Source: a virus
Virus record (IMG/VR): IMGVR_UViG_3300046170_000067
Location: 1-20,553 of that record
DNA length: 20,553 nt
Direction: 5' to 3' (one strand)
The translations under genes were made by a program, and so were the position numbers. Positions 1-10,100 of this stretch are shown one piece after another; the first letter of the stretch is position 1, and the number at the start of each line of letters is the position of its first letter. The notes beneath the pieces were generated by a model that saw nothing but the letters and a program-made list of their open reading frames with translations, searched no databases and was not told the DNA's origin.

Positions 1-1
1 A

Positions 2-168
2 GAAAACTATTTAGACAAACGACCTTTGTTAGGCACACCTGCCTGGTTTAAAGGTGTTAAGTTGACAAAAATTAAAAAATAGTCTATACATTAGGCTTGC
101 AGGGGGATGATCCACCACAGATTCCCTCTGCTTTAAAACCTATTGAAATCACTCACAATCTGATATAA
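2..168 (+). CDS. C-terminal end of an unidentified upstream gene, probably frameshifted
   Basis: The gene enters from the left edge. From base 2 an open frame reads ENYLDKRPLLGTPAWFKGVK and continues to a TAG at 80-82. Just before that stop there is a run of six A (74-79). If one A has been lost there, the frame continues as IVYTLGLQGDDPPQIPSALK and on to a TAA at 166-168, which reads like ordinary protein. I therefore give one feature ending at 168 and treat the TAG as probably false. I do not recognise the product. Lying directly before a stabilisation-type virion gene, it is presumably another structural protein (inference). If there is no indel, the gene simply ends at 82. Confidence 0.45.
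62..90 (+). promoter_or_regulatory. Possible sigma70-like promoter before the stabilisation gene
   Basis: A perfect TTGACA (62-67) is followed after exactly 17 bases by TATACA (85-90), four of six matches to the -10 consensus. It lies inside the end of the upstream gene and would start transcription near base 97, about 95 bases before the ATG at 192. The DNA is AT-rich, so a chance match is quite possible. It has the same -35 and the same spacing as the much stronger pair at 13824-13857. Confidence 0.25.
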
Positions 169-191
169 CACCTAATAAACAGGTTTTTTAT

Positions 192-2413
192 ATGCTACAA
201 AAATTAGGGTTTTTACCAGGATTCAACAAACAAGTTACATCAACAGGTGCCGAGTCTCAATGGACTGATGGTGAAAATGTTCGTTTTAGATATGGCACGC
301 CTGAAAAAATAGGTGGTTGGAATCAATTAGGTGAATCAAAACTTACAGGGGGTTGCAAGAGGTTTGCATCACTTTGTTAATAAAGCATCTACTAAATTTT
401 CAGCCATAGGCACAAACCGTATTTTATATGTATACTCTGGAGGAGTGTACTACGACATACACCCACTAGTTAACCCATCAGGCACAACTATATCAAATTG
501 TTTTACAACAACCTAATGGATCTCCAACAGTTACTATTACTTTTCCAGGAACACATACGTTTGTAGCAGGAGACATTATAACATTTAGTAATTTTTCAGC
601 TGCAACTAATTCTAATTACGCAGCAGCAGATTTTAATGATGTAAAATATATGGTAACAAGTGTACCATCTCCTACAACTTTAACTATCACTATGGATAAT
701 AATGAGTCAGGTTCTGGTGCAACTACATCAGGTAGTGTTAAATACTATCAATATTATCATGTAGGACCTGCTGAACAAATAGGAGCTTTTGGTTGGGGTA
801 TATCATTGTGGGGTGGTAATATTTTAGGATCATTAACTACAACTTTAAGTGGTGCATTAGCAGATGATACAAATGGTAATAACAGTTCGGCTACAGAAAT
901 TACTTTAGCTAGTACTGCTGGTTTTCCAAGTTCCGGTACAAACTACGTTCAGATAGGTTTAGAAGAAATATCATACACAGGAATTACAGGCAGTAAATTA
1001 ACTGGTATAACAAGAGCAGTCAGAGGATCAACTAGATCCTCACATTTAAATGGTGCAACAGTTACTAACTCATCTAGCTGGACTGGTTGGGGTTCAGCTG
1101 CAGCTAACACTGACCAAGTAACAGATCCTGGTCTATGGTCTTTGGACAATTTAGGATCAACATTAATAGCGTTGATACATAACGGAGAGTGTTTTGAATG
1201 GGATGGTGATGCAACAAATGCAACAGCAACAAGAGCAACAATTATATCAGGTGCACCAACAGCGTCACGTGATATGTTAGTATCTACTCCCGATCGTCAC
1301 TTAGTATTTTTTGGAACAGAAACAACTATTGGAGATAAAACTACACAAGACGATATGTTTATAAGATTTTCTTCTCAAGAAGATATTACAGACTATACAC
1401 CAACAGCAGAAAATAGTGCTGGTACACAAAGACTAGGCCGCCGGATCACGGATCATGGGTGGTAAACTAGGTAGAAATGCAATTTATATTTGGACAGATA
1501 CATCGTTATTTACTATGCGTTTTGTAGGAACTCCTTTTACATTTGCTTTTGAACAGGTAGGGTACTAACTGTGGATTAATTGGAATGAATGCAGCTGTTG
1601 AAGTTGATGGTGCTGCGTACTGGATGTCAGAAAATGGTTTTTTCAGATTTACCTGGTAAACTAGAATCCATGGACTGTTTGGTTGAAGATTATGTTTATG
1701 ATGATCTTAACACCACGTCTAATCAATTAGTGTATTGTGGTATTAATAACTTGTTTGGAGAAATTACTTGGTTCTATCCAACATCAACATCTAACGTAGT
1801 TAACAGAGCTGTAACATATAGTTACTTAGATTCAACAGCTAAACGACCTATATGGTTTACAAATGCAAGTAGTTTATTTCCTAGAACAACATGGGAAGAT
1901 TCTTCTGTGTTTGGTTTACCACATGGAACTAAATATAATGCAGGACGTTGATACATCGTTTGATGTTAAAGGAAATACAGATGGTACTACAATTTATTTT
2001 GAACATGAAACAGGAGTCAATCAACAAGAAGCTGCAACAGCAGCTGTTGCAATTCCTGCTAATATTACATCAGGTGATTATGACATTACACAAAAAGTAG
2101 TAAGAGGCGCTGCAACTAATTTAGGTGACCTTAGAGGTGATGGTGAAAACATTATGAGAGTTAGTAGAATTATACCTGACTTTATATCACAACAAGGTAG
2201 TGCTATTATACAATTAGATTTAAGAAACTATTCTAATAACACAGCATCAAGCTCATCATTAGGTCCATTTACTGTAACAACAAGTACACAGATAAAGTAG
2301 ACACACGAGCTAGAGCAAGAGCTATAGCTCTTACAATATCTAATACTGCAGTAGATACCAGTTGGAAATTAGGGACTTTTAGGTTAGATATACATGCTGG
2401 AGGAAGAAGATAA
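192..2413 (+). CDS. Phage stabilisation-type (P22 gp10-like) virion protein, broken by about seven indels
   Basis: The protein begins MLQKLGFLPGFNKQVTSTGA, then ESQWTDGENVRFRYGTPEKI, and ends with VDTSWKLGTFRLDIHAGGRR. This is the pattern I associate with phage stabilisation proteins that close the head-tail connector in short-tailed phages. The assignment is from memory of marine relatives. The open frame is interrupted but consecutive pieces join into one sensible protein of about 738 residues. The breaks are an extra G in the run 348-352, extra T near 514, extra G near 1436, extra G at 1560-1562, extra C near 1652, extra C near 1946, and a missing base near 2288. Bases 892-1070 encode a module (ITLASTAGFPSSGTNYVQIG, then GITRAVRGSTRSSHLNGATV) of a type that recurs in phage beta-rich surface proteins. 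It is followed by a one-base stop/start overlap into the next gene. Confidence 0.7.
2399..2403 (+). promoter_or_regulatory. Strong ribosome binding site that fixes the start at 2413
   Basis: GGAGG followed by AAGAAGATA lies 9 bases before the ATG at 2413. It sits inside the last codons of the stabilisation gene. It supports 2413, rather than the internal ATG at 2444, as the start of the Ser/Asn-rich protein. Confidence 0.7.
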
Positions 2414-3250
2414 TGATAGATAAAAGAATAAATTTTAGGGGCGGTGGAGCATATCAAGGGGGCAGTGGAGCACCGGGGTAGTGCTGAATCTTCTGGTAAT
2501 AAAAGTAATAGTAATAGTAATAGTAGTAATAATAGTAATAATAACGATGGACCTCAACACAGTCCTCACACTAAATCTGGTTATACAGGACCCACTAATT
2601 ATGGTCCACAACAACCTCCCCAAGAAATTATAGGTGGTAAATCTTTTAATGTGACACCAGAAACAAGGGATGACAGAGAAAGAGCAAGAGTTAAACAATC
2701 AATATTAGACGCACCTATTCCAAATATAACAGATAAAGGTATAAGTTTTTTTAAAGATGGAAATTTGTTAACTAATTCTTTTATGGCTGGTGACAATCCT
2801 TTAAGTAAACCAAAATTTAATATGGGAAATTTAATGTTTAACGCAGCTTTGTTTGCAATTAATCCTGCATTGGCTGCAAAATATAGACAAGCAAAATCTT
2901 TATACACAGGAGCGAAATATGCAACAAATCTTCTTTCTGATATTACAGGAAAAAATGTTAGTAAACCATTTGATGTTGTGGAAGATTTAACTAAAAAAAT
3001 AGGAATTAAAGATAAAAATGTTATAGGGTCTTTTAAAGATTCTTTAACAAGTAATTTAACTTCTAAACCTAAACGTAAACCTATTATTAATACAAATGCA
3101 AGCAATGATGGAGATGGAATAAATTCATTAGAAAATGCAAATGCATTGCAAGATGAATACACAATATTATTACAAAAATTACAAACAGGAAATATCAGTG
3201 ATGCAGAACAAGCTAGATATGCTATGTTAAAAAATATGTTAGGTTTATAA
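2413..3250 (+). CDS. Ser/Asn-rich hypothetical virion-module protein (one frameshift)
   Basis: From the ATG at 2413, overlapping the previous TAA by one base and preceded by GGAGG, the frame reads MIDKRINFRGGGAYQGGSGA. It is then broken by one extra G in the run at 2475-2478. Removing it joins the frame to SAESSGNKSNSNSN and onward to the TAA at 3248-3250, about 278 residues in all. The first 25 residues are Gly-rich. A low-complexity Ser/Asn tract follows, then a polar linker with TGPTNYGPQQPPQ. The second half is a more ordinary mixed helical region with a hydrophobic patch (LMFNAALFAINPALAA). The C-terminal segment LQDEYTILLQKLQTGNISDA looks helical. I do not recognise a family. Position inside the virion module suggests a structural or assembly role (inference). 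Confidence 0.7.
2504..2545 (+). repeat. AGTAAT-type trinucleotide tract coding Ser/Asn
   Basis: Fourteen codons made almost only of AGT and AAT (AGTAAT three times, then AGT AGT AAT AAT AGT AAT AAT AAC) encode SNSNSNSSNNSNNN. The tract is in frame inside the 2413-3250 gene. It is a place where replication slippage could change linker length in steps of one residue without breaking the frame. Confidence 0.85.
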
Positions 3251-3414
3251 TGGCAAAGATAGTACAAACATTAACTAGAGCAAGCTCAGAGTATGAAGAA
3301 GATGTAGCACAGTCTTTAGTTAGAGATTTAGATGCGGTGTTAGAGAAATTAAACACAACGTTTCAAGAAGAATTAAAACAAGAGATAGAAGCTAGAAGCT
3401 TCTTTTTAGATTAA
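3250..3414 (+). CDS. Small 54-residue conserved-looking phage protein
   Basis: The ATG at 3250 shares its A with the previous TAA, and the gene's own TAA shares an A with the next ATG at 3414, so it fits exactly between two genes with one-base overlaps. The protein starts MAKIVQTLTRASSEYEEDVA and ends EARSFFLD. It is acidic and almost certainly helical throughout, with heptad-like spacing of L and V (VRDLDAVLEKLNTTFQEEL). I do not know its function. Proteins of this size and sequence style occur at this position in related marine phage genomes as I remember them. The tight fit between neighbours is the main reason to accept it. Confidence 0.75.
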   Translation: MAKIVQTLTRASSEYEEDVAQSLVRDLDAVLEKLNTTFQEELKQEIEARSFFLD

Positions 3415-3749
3415 TGGCAGTAGTAAACCAATATAAATTTGCAGGTATAGATAATAGTACAAGTGGTGCTGCTCTTACACCTTTAGGTGCTAGTGTTCCT
3501 GCAGTTAATGAAACTGTAGTTATTAAATCTATACTTGTTACATCAGCTGGTACACCCAGTGTAACTGTTCTTAACAATAGTATTACAGCTATTAAATCAG
3601 CAGCATTGACAGCGAATGTTACAACAGAATTATTAACACAGCCACTAATAATAGAAGGTGGTAAAACTTTTACAGTGCAATCAAGCACATCAGACTCGTT
3701 TGACGTAGCTATTAGCTATCTAAACATTAAGAAAGAGGTAACAACATAA
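3414..3749 (+). CDS. Small beta-rich virion protein candidate (111 residues)
   Basis: The intact 111-residue frame starts MAVVNQYKFAGIDNSTSGAA. It is rich in T, S, V and A, nearly lacks charged residues in its middle, and alternates hydrophobic and polar residues (ETVVIKSILVTSAGTPSVTV), as expected for a small beta sandwich. There is no signal peptide or membrane segment. Composition and place in the virion module suggest a decoration, spike-base or head-fibre type subunit, but that is inference. Start and stop overlap the neighbouring genes by one base each, so translation is probably coupled. No named family recognised. Confidence 0.75.
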   Translation: MAVVNQYKFAGIDNSTSGAALTPLGASVPAVNETVVIKSILVTSAGTPSVTVLNNSITAIKSAALTANVTTELLTQPLIIEGGKTFTVQSSTSDSFDVAISYLNIKKEVTT

Positions 3750-3916
3750 TGAAAGTATATGACGCTAAAGTAGAGGAAACCTACAGACACAAAGAAACTG
3801 GAGAGGTTTTTAAGACAAGAAAAGACTGGGAAATTAAAGGGTACAAAGCAGAAGAGATGGCGCAAGACGTAAAAGTTATTATGCCTCCTCTTGATTTGTT
3901 CAGTAAAACAAAGTAA
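3749..3916 (+). CDS. Small 55-residue hypothetical protein
   Basis: The gene starts at an ATG overlapping the previous TAA by one base and ends with TAA at 3914-3916. The 55-residue protein begins MKVYDAKVEETYRHKETGEV and ends VIMPPLDLFSKTK. It is highly charged, with a likely short beta hairpin (TYRHKETGEVFKTRKDWEIK) and a helical middle (KAEEMAQDVKV). I recognise no family. The one-base overlap and lack of any better reading in this interval support it as a gene. A 12-base gap follows before the next ATG. Confidence 0.7.
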   Translation: MKVYDAKVEETYRHKETGEVFKTRKDWEIKGYKAEEMAQDVKVIMPPLDLFSKTK

Positions 3917-3928
3917 ACTAGTAAAACC

Positions 3929-5284
3929 ATGGGAATAGAAGATATACAAATTTCAGAAGAACTAGAGACTAACGCACCATCTATAAAATATAGTGGTAAT
4001 GAAGGTCCTAAATCTCCTCAACAAATGCAGGAGATGATGATCGCTCAATTAGAAGAAGAGTACTCTAGATATCTTGATGACATGATGGAACAAGGATTAG
4101 ATCCTATGTCCTTTGAACAATTTTTACAACAAGCTTTAGCTGAAAGTGACATGGCTGGTGGTCAACCTTTACCTAATGATCCTACAAAACCAGTAAATCC
4201 TTTTGCACCTAAACCTACAGGACCAACTTTACCTGACAGACAGATGGCAGCGTATGGTGGTATCATGGGTGTTGATGGTAGAAAACAATATGGTATTGGA
4301 TCATGGTTTCAAAAAGCAAAAGACAAAGTTGTAGATGATTTAATTCCTAATGAAATAAAAGAAAACCCATTACTAACAGCTGCTATTGTAGCTGGTGGTG
4401 ATCAATTATTAACTGGGGGTGCTGGACGAAAAAAAATATTAGAACAACTAGGCACAGTAAAAGATTATGTTGTTGATAAATCTAAACCTTTTACAGATCA
4501 ATTAAAAAAAGTTACAGATATTGAAACAGGTGAAGATAGAACTTTAGGTGGTGACATATTAGGATCAATAGCTAAAAACATTGTACCAATAGTCGGTGGT
4601 ATTGGAGCAGGTTTATTTACTAAAAATACAGAGTCAGACACACCGGGTATACCTAATGACAACACAGCATTAAACTTAGCAGAGTATAAAAAAGCTGCAA
4701 ACTTACTAGATCAAAAACAAGGACTAGCAGCAGACATGAATTTTTTACCCGCTGTAGCAGCTAGAAAATTTAAACCAGAAGAAATGGCTATTACATATGC
4801 ACAAGCAGCTAACGGTGGGAGAATAGGATACAACGAAGGTAATGCAGTAATTGATTATGAAAGTGATCCTAATTACCAAGGTTGGAAAATGATATATGAA
4901 GCAAATCCTGATGCAGCTTCTATGAATGAAAATCATAAAACATATGAAAACTATTACATGAGTAAACAAAACATGAAAGCCGAAGGTGGAATCATGGACC
5001 TTGGTGGTATGGAAAAAGATTACAGAGCTGAAGGTGGATTTGTACCTATTGGAAGAGAAGAAAAAGCAGATGATGTACCTGCAAGATTAAGTGTAAATGA
5101 GTTTGTATTTACTGCAGATGCTGTTAGAAACGCAGGTGGTGGAGATATAGATCAGGGAGCAAAAGTTATGGAAAACATGATGAAACATTTAGAAGCAGGT
5201 GGACAAGTATCAGAAGAGTCACAAGGTTTAGGTGGCGCTAGAGAAATGTTTGAAACTTCAGAGAGATTAAGCGAGGTTATATAA
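3929..5284 (+). CDS. Virion-associated protein with repeated Gly-Gly motifs (451 residues)
   Basis: The intact 451-residue frame begins MGIEDIQISEELETNAPSIK. Residues 31-73 are an acidic Gln/Met-rich helical stretch and residues 76-104 a Pro-rich linker. Short Gly-rich motifs recur: AAYGGIMGVDGR (107-118), NGGRIGYNEG (295-304), AEGGIMDLGG (351-360) and AEGGF (367-371). A small hydrophobic Gly patch (IVPIVGGIGAGLF, 218-230) could contact membrane or other subunits. The C-terminal block with ADDVPARLSVNEFVFTADAV (380-399) and the following AGGGDIDQGAKVM is a signature I remember from structural proteins of many marine phages. No enzymatic motif is visible. There is little ribosome binding signal before the ATG at 3929. 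Its TAA overlaps the next ATG by one base. Virion role is inferred from context and remembered similarity. Confidence 0.75.
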   Translation: MGIEDIQISEELETNAPSIKYSGNEGPKSPQQMQEMMIAQLEEEYSRYLDDMMEQGLDPMSFEQFLQQALAESDMAGGQPLPNDPTKPVNPFAPKPTGPTLPDRQMAAYGGIMGVDGRKQYGIGSWFQKAKDKVVDDLIPNEIKENPLLTAAIVAGGDQLLTGGAGRKKILEQLGTVKDYVVDKSKPFTDQLKKVTDIETGEDRTLGGDILGSIAKNIVPIVGGIGAGLFTKNTESDTPGIPNDNTALNLAEYKKAANLLDQKQGLAADMNFLPAVAARKFKPEEMAITYAQAANGGRIGYNEGNAVIDYESDPNYQGWKMIYEANPDAASMNENHKTYENYYMSKQNMKAEGGIMDLGGMEKDYRAEGGFVPIGREEKADDVPARLSVNEFVFTADAVRNAGGGDIDQGAKVMENMMKHLEAGGQVSEESQGLGGAREMFETSERLSEVI

Positions 5285-6114
5285 TGGCAATAGAACAAGT
5301 ACAAAATTTACCACAACAATACGTAACAGACCTTGGTGTTGATTACGGAAAACAATTAGCAGGTCTTACATCTATACCATTAGATACAGCTAGACTTGCA
5401 CCACAAGTAGCAGCGCAAGATGCATTACAAACACAAGCATATAATTTAGCAGGATCAGGGTGTTGGAGCATATCAACCTTATCTTACACAACAAGCAGCA
5501 CTTTCAGGACCACAAGGTTATCAAAGTTTTATGTCTCCGTATCAACAAGATGTAATTGATGCAACACTATCAGAATTTGACAAACAAACTCAAGCAGGTC
5601 TGACAGGTATTGGACAGAAAGCAGCGATGTCTGGAAACTTAGGCGGAGGACGTGAAGGTGTGATGAGAGCAAATTACATGTCTGATCAAGACGCTAACAG
5701 AGCATTACTACAATCAAAATTATTACAACAAGGATTTAACCAAGCTAACTTAAATGCACAGACAGCATTTAATCAACAAGGACAATTAGGTCAGAAACAT
5801 ACAAGATTTTCCAAACAGCAGATATTAACCAGTTGGGTCGATTGGGCGGTCTACAACAAGCACAAACACAAGCAGGACTTGATGCAGTAAGAGAAGCAAA
5901 TAGATTAGAAGCATACGAACCTTATGAAAGATTAGGTACATATGGTTCTGGAGTTGCAAGTCTATTCTCTGGTAATGCACCGTTCGGTAATCAGTCAACT
6001 ATAACACCTAATCCAACACCATTACAAACGGCTCTTGGAACAGCTAGTGTTCTAAGTGGTATTTTTGGTGGAGGTAATCAAGATAGAAGTAACGCGCTAC
6101 AATACGTAAGGTAA
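5284..6114 (+). CDS. Gln/Ala-rich virion-module protein, two frameshifts (about 276 residues)
   Basis: Three consecutive open pieces form one protein. It starts MAIEQVQNLPQQYVTDLGVD at an ATG overlapping the previous stop by one base. An extra G at 5458-5460 breaks the frame. Removing it gives the joint GSGVGAYQPYLTQQAALSGP, leading into MSPYQQDVIDATLSEFDKQT. A missing base near 5790 breaks it again, after which the frame runs through ADINQLGRLGGLQQAQTQAG to the TAA at 6112-6114. The middle is Gln/Ala/Asn-rich and predicted helical (NRALLQSKLLQQGFNQANLN). The C-terminus is Gly/Ser/Thr-rich (SVLSGIFGGGNQ). It contains GGGREGVMRA, similar in style to the Gly motifs of its neighbours. No named family recognised; probably structural or ejected with DNA (inference). 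Confidence 0.7.
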
Positions 6115-6116
6115 AT

Positions 6117-7187
6117 ATGAACAGAATAATGCGAAGACCTATGTTTAGAAAAGGTGGTAGTGCCGGTGAAGGTATTACATCTGGACTAAGACAAGGTTAT
6201 AAAGATCCTGCAGGAAGTGTTGAACAAAATGATCTTTCTAAAATAGATATTAGAAACATGAACATGCAGCAGTTGAGAGATCTTGCAGAGCAAGTATCTT
6301 ACAAAGCGCCACCAATGCCAAGAGACAGATCGTTAGATGATTTTAAAATAGACTTTGGTTTAGATTTAATTGGTAGACCTGCAGCAGGAAACATATTTCA
6401 AACCGCAGCGCTATCGGCTAAAGAACCATTTTCTAATTTTAGATCAAGCAGAGCAGCCTACAACAAAGGCATAAGTGATAGAGCTATAAATAAATACAAT
6501 AGCGAAGCAGACATGTTTAAAACATTAATTGGCGCGCAGTCTGACATACTTGGATCAGAAACAGGTGGTAAAACATATAGAGATTTAGAAATAGCTAGAC
6601 AACTAGAACAAATTATTCCTAAAATTTATGAATTAGAAGCAAAAGTAACAGACGGCACAGCATCACAAGAAGATGTCATACAATTAGATATATTAAAAAC
6701 TCAAAAAAATAACTACACTAAAAGCAATCCAGTAACAGAGGGTGCCATAGAATTATTTATTAAATCATCTCAAGGTCAAACATTATTTGCATCAATTACA
6801 GAACAATTATTTGATGATAACCCAACAGGTTATGAAAATGAAAACGATCCACAATTATATATTGATGCTATTGAACAAATTAAAAAAATACTTGGTCAGT
6901 TCTCCGGTGGTGGTAGAGCAGGCTACGCGAATGGTGAGATGGTTGAAGAACAAGTTACTGAAACAGAGACCATGGCCCCCGGACCAATGGGTGACGCATC
7001 TAATAATTTAATTAGTTACGATCAACTAAGAGCAAGATTACCAGCAGAGATTACAGATGATATTGTAGAGCTTATGTCAAACAGTGCAGAAGCATTAGAA
7101 GACTTTGCTATGATTTCAACACAAGCAGATGTAGATCAATTCAATAGAAAATATAGCGTTAATTTAGTACTACCAGCGGAGGCGTAA
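6117..7187 (+). CDS. Virion-module protein with N-terminal Met/Arg motif and Gly motif (356 residues)
   Basis: The intact 356-residue frame starts two bases after the previous stop. The N-terminus MNRIMRRPMFRKGGSAGEGI is basic with an RPMFRKGG motif followed by ITSGLR, a start I associate with marine phage virion proteins. Residues 34-165 are mostly polar helical. An Asp/Glu/Gln-rich central section follows. At residues 264-275 it carries GGGRAGYANGEM, closely similar to NGGRIGYNEG in the 3929-5284 protein. The C-terminal quarter (SYDQLRARLPAEITDDIVEL and on) looks like a compact helical domain. No catalytic motif or membrane segment is visible. Only one base separates its TAA from the next ATG. 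Function unknown; structural or internal virion role inferred from context. Confidence 0.72.
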   Translation: MNRIMRRPMFRKGGSAGEGITSGLRQGYKDPAGSVEQNDLSKIDIRNMNMQQLRDLAEQVSYKAPPMPRDRSLDDFKIDFGLDLIGRPAAGNIFQTAALSAKEPFSNFRSSRAAYNKGISDRAINKYNSEADMFKTLIGAQSDILGSETGGKTYRDLEIARQLEQIIPKIYELEAKVTDGTASQEDVIQLDILKTQKNNYTKSNPVTEGAIELFIKSSQGQTLFASITEQLFDDNPTGYENENDPQLYIDAIEQIKKILGQFSGGGRAGYANGEMVEEQVTETETMAPGPMGDASNNLISYDQLRARLPAEITDDIVELMSNSAEALEDFAMISTQADVDQFNRKYSVNLVLPAEA

Positions 7188-7188
7188 C

Positions 7189-10100
7189 ATGGCCGATACA
7201 GCCTACGAACGATTTCTAAAAGATCCGGACAAGGAAGAAGCTGTTGAAGTTGATATAAAAAATCAACAACCATTAGACTTGGACCAAGTCAAACTTAAAA
7301 TACAAGAAGAACTTTCATCACAAACTAAACCTAAAAGACCTGTGAAGTGGTTGGCTATGCCTGATCCTAAAAACATCATGAGTTTGTACTATCAATTAAA
7401 TCCTGCTAAAAGAGCAATTGATTCATATTTTATGGATCCAAAACTTAAAGAAATATCTCCTGATATTAAACAAGTTGTTAAAGCATTACCTGAAGCAAAA
7501 GCACCTAGTTTTAAAATTAATAACAAAGAGATTACACAAGAAAGAGATTACACAACAGGTCTAGATGAAATAGCAAAAGGAATAGATTCAGGTATTCATG
7601 ATCTTCAACATAGTTTAGGATCATTATTATTTGCAGGCACAGATCTTGCAGCCAACACAGATTTTTTATCCAAGTTTCAAAAAGTAATGGAAGAGAATGA
7701 ACCTACTCGTCCTGAAACATGGAGAGGAGAACTTACATCTATCTTAACACAATTTGGTATACCGGGTGTTACAATCGCTAAAATTGTAGGGAGAATACCT
7801 GGTGTTGTTAAAATAAAAAAAGCAGCGGATGCTGTTAAAGGTGGTAAGCTTAGAAAAACAAGTCAGATAGCAACACGAATGGTTGAGGGTTCCGCTATTG
7901 TAGGAGCTACAGATTTTTTAGCATCAGAACCTGGAAGAGAGTCTTTGTTTTTTAAACCTGAAGATACAAAAGGTTTAAGTGGTAGAGAAAAAGCAGGAGC
8001 AGAATTTAGAAACAGAATTAAGTATGGTATGGAAGGAATGACAGTTGGTGGTGGTTTTCCATTAGTTGGTAAAGCAACACAGCTAGGATACAAATATGGT
8101 TTATCTCCATTATTATCTAACAGATTTGGTATAGGTGCAGCACAATTAGGTGCAAAAGGAATTAACACAGTTGTAGTTAAACCTGTAGAATGTTACTAGG
8201 TAATAAATTAGTAGCACCTCTAACAAAAGCAGGATCAGAAACATTACAAAAAGGCAGGAAAGTTTACTGTAAGTAAAGTAGTAGCACCTTTGTTGGTGTC
8301 AGGTATGTCAGGGTAAAGTTGTAAGACAACTACCGCCGTTTGACAAATGGAGACTACAATCAGTAACATCACCTAACAGAGTAAATAGAAATATTAAAAG
8401 AATAGATAATTTTTTATCATGGTTTAGATCTTATGGTAAACAACCAAAAGACATTGAAGGTGTAAGTGAACAAGTTACATTGTACATTAAAAGTAGAGCT
8501 AGAAAAATAGATAGAACCTACGAAGGTTTAGAAAAATCTGCATACAATTTAGCTAAAAAATTTCAAGATGACTACAATGCTAAAACCACATCACCTGCTA
8601 TTCAAAGATACTATGCAGATGAAATAAAAGAAATAGCTAACAATCTTTTAAAAGATGCAGACGCAGTAGTAAAAGGCGAAAGAAAATTAAATGATTTACC
8701 ACCAGAACTTCAAGCACTAACAAAAGATTTAACTAATGATATTAAAAAAATTATAACAGAATTTAAAAAAGTATTACCTAAAGGTAAAGATGCAGATGAG
8801 TTAGCAAAAGACTTAGCTACGGTTGAAGTAAATAACGTTGGTAAATATTTAGTAAGATCATTTCAAACTTTTAGAAACCCTGAGTATGTTCCACCAAAAG
8901 ATGTTATGGACAAAGCAGTTAGTTATTTAGTTAACAATGTAATTAAAAAAAATACAAACCTAAAAGAATCTGCAAGAAATACTTTTCCAAAACTAGATGC
9001 AGAAAAAGCTTACATTGAGTCTGCTAAAATGCATGCAGAAGATATACTAAGAATGGGTAAAGCTGAAGACAAAGCACCACTAACTCAGTTAAAAGAAATA
9101 GGAACTCGTGTATTACAAAACGATAAATTTAAGTTTTTAAAAACAGGAGAAGAGTTACCTGATGCAATAAAAAATTTATTGGGTCCTGAAAGAAATTTAA
9201 AAGCATCTGTAGCTTATACAACTGCAGAGGCTATCTCTTCCATGGCTAACAAAAGAGCAGCAGACTATATTGCAAACTCTGGATTAAAAAATGGTTGGTT
9301 GTTTAATACTTTAGAAGATGCAACTAACGCAGGTTTTATAGGAGCACAACAAATTAAAAGTGTACCGAGACTTGGTATAATGAAATCAAATTTATTAAAC
9401 AAATGGGCATCACCTGAATATGTAGAAGCGTTTGCAGGTGTTGGTGGTTCTTTAGATAAACTTGTAGAAAATGCAGTGTATCGTTTTTTCTTACAATCTA
9501 AAGTTGGTGTACAGATTGGTAAAACATTGTACTCACCACAAACACAAGTTAGAAACGTAACATCAGCTTCTTTCTTTGCGCTGATGAATGGCCACATAGG
9601 TGGTAGAGCCAGTGTTACAGATGCCATGCAGATTGTTGCAAGAGATATATTTAAAGCTGGTGGTAACAAAATTGATGAAGTAGAGTTTAATGACTACGTA
9701 GAAAAATTAGTACGTCTTGGTGTATGGGATGAAAACGTTGTAGCTGCAGAATTAAAATCTGTATTACAAGATATAAAAGGCAACGTTATAAATACTACAG
9801 ATAAATTATTTGATAGACTAATGAAAATGGCACCTACAGATAAAGTTGCAAGACTATATGCAGGTGGTGATAACTTATGGAAAGGTTATGGTTTTGAATT
9901 TGGTAAGTCACAATTGTATCAAGCATTAAAAAATTTAGATGATGTTAAAGAATGGTTTAAATATATGGGTAAAGAATTTGATCCTATCAATACAGTTACA
10001 GGTCAGAAAAAAACATTTGATGATGCGATAGAAGAAGCGTCAGCGTTTTTGTTAAGAGATACATATCCAACATACAGTAAAGTACCACCTATTATTCAAC

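Noticed and set aside
2599-3267. 222-codon open frame on the minus strand
   Set aside because: It mirrors the 2413-3250 gene, has Cys/Phe-rich shadow composition, and lacks a ribosome binding site or context.
3602-3634. TTGACA inside the 111-residue gene as a promoter
   Set aside because: The base stretch 17 bases downstream is ATTATT with no good -10, and the hexamer is explained by coding sequence.
8480-8482. TTG as the start of a separate 1,066-residue gene
   Set aside because: The frame is open and protein-like back to 8312, and joins the 7189 gene after three small corrections.
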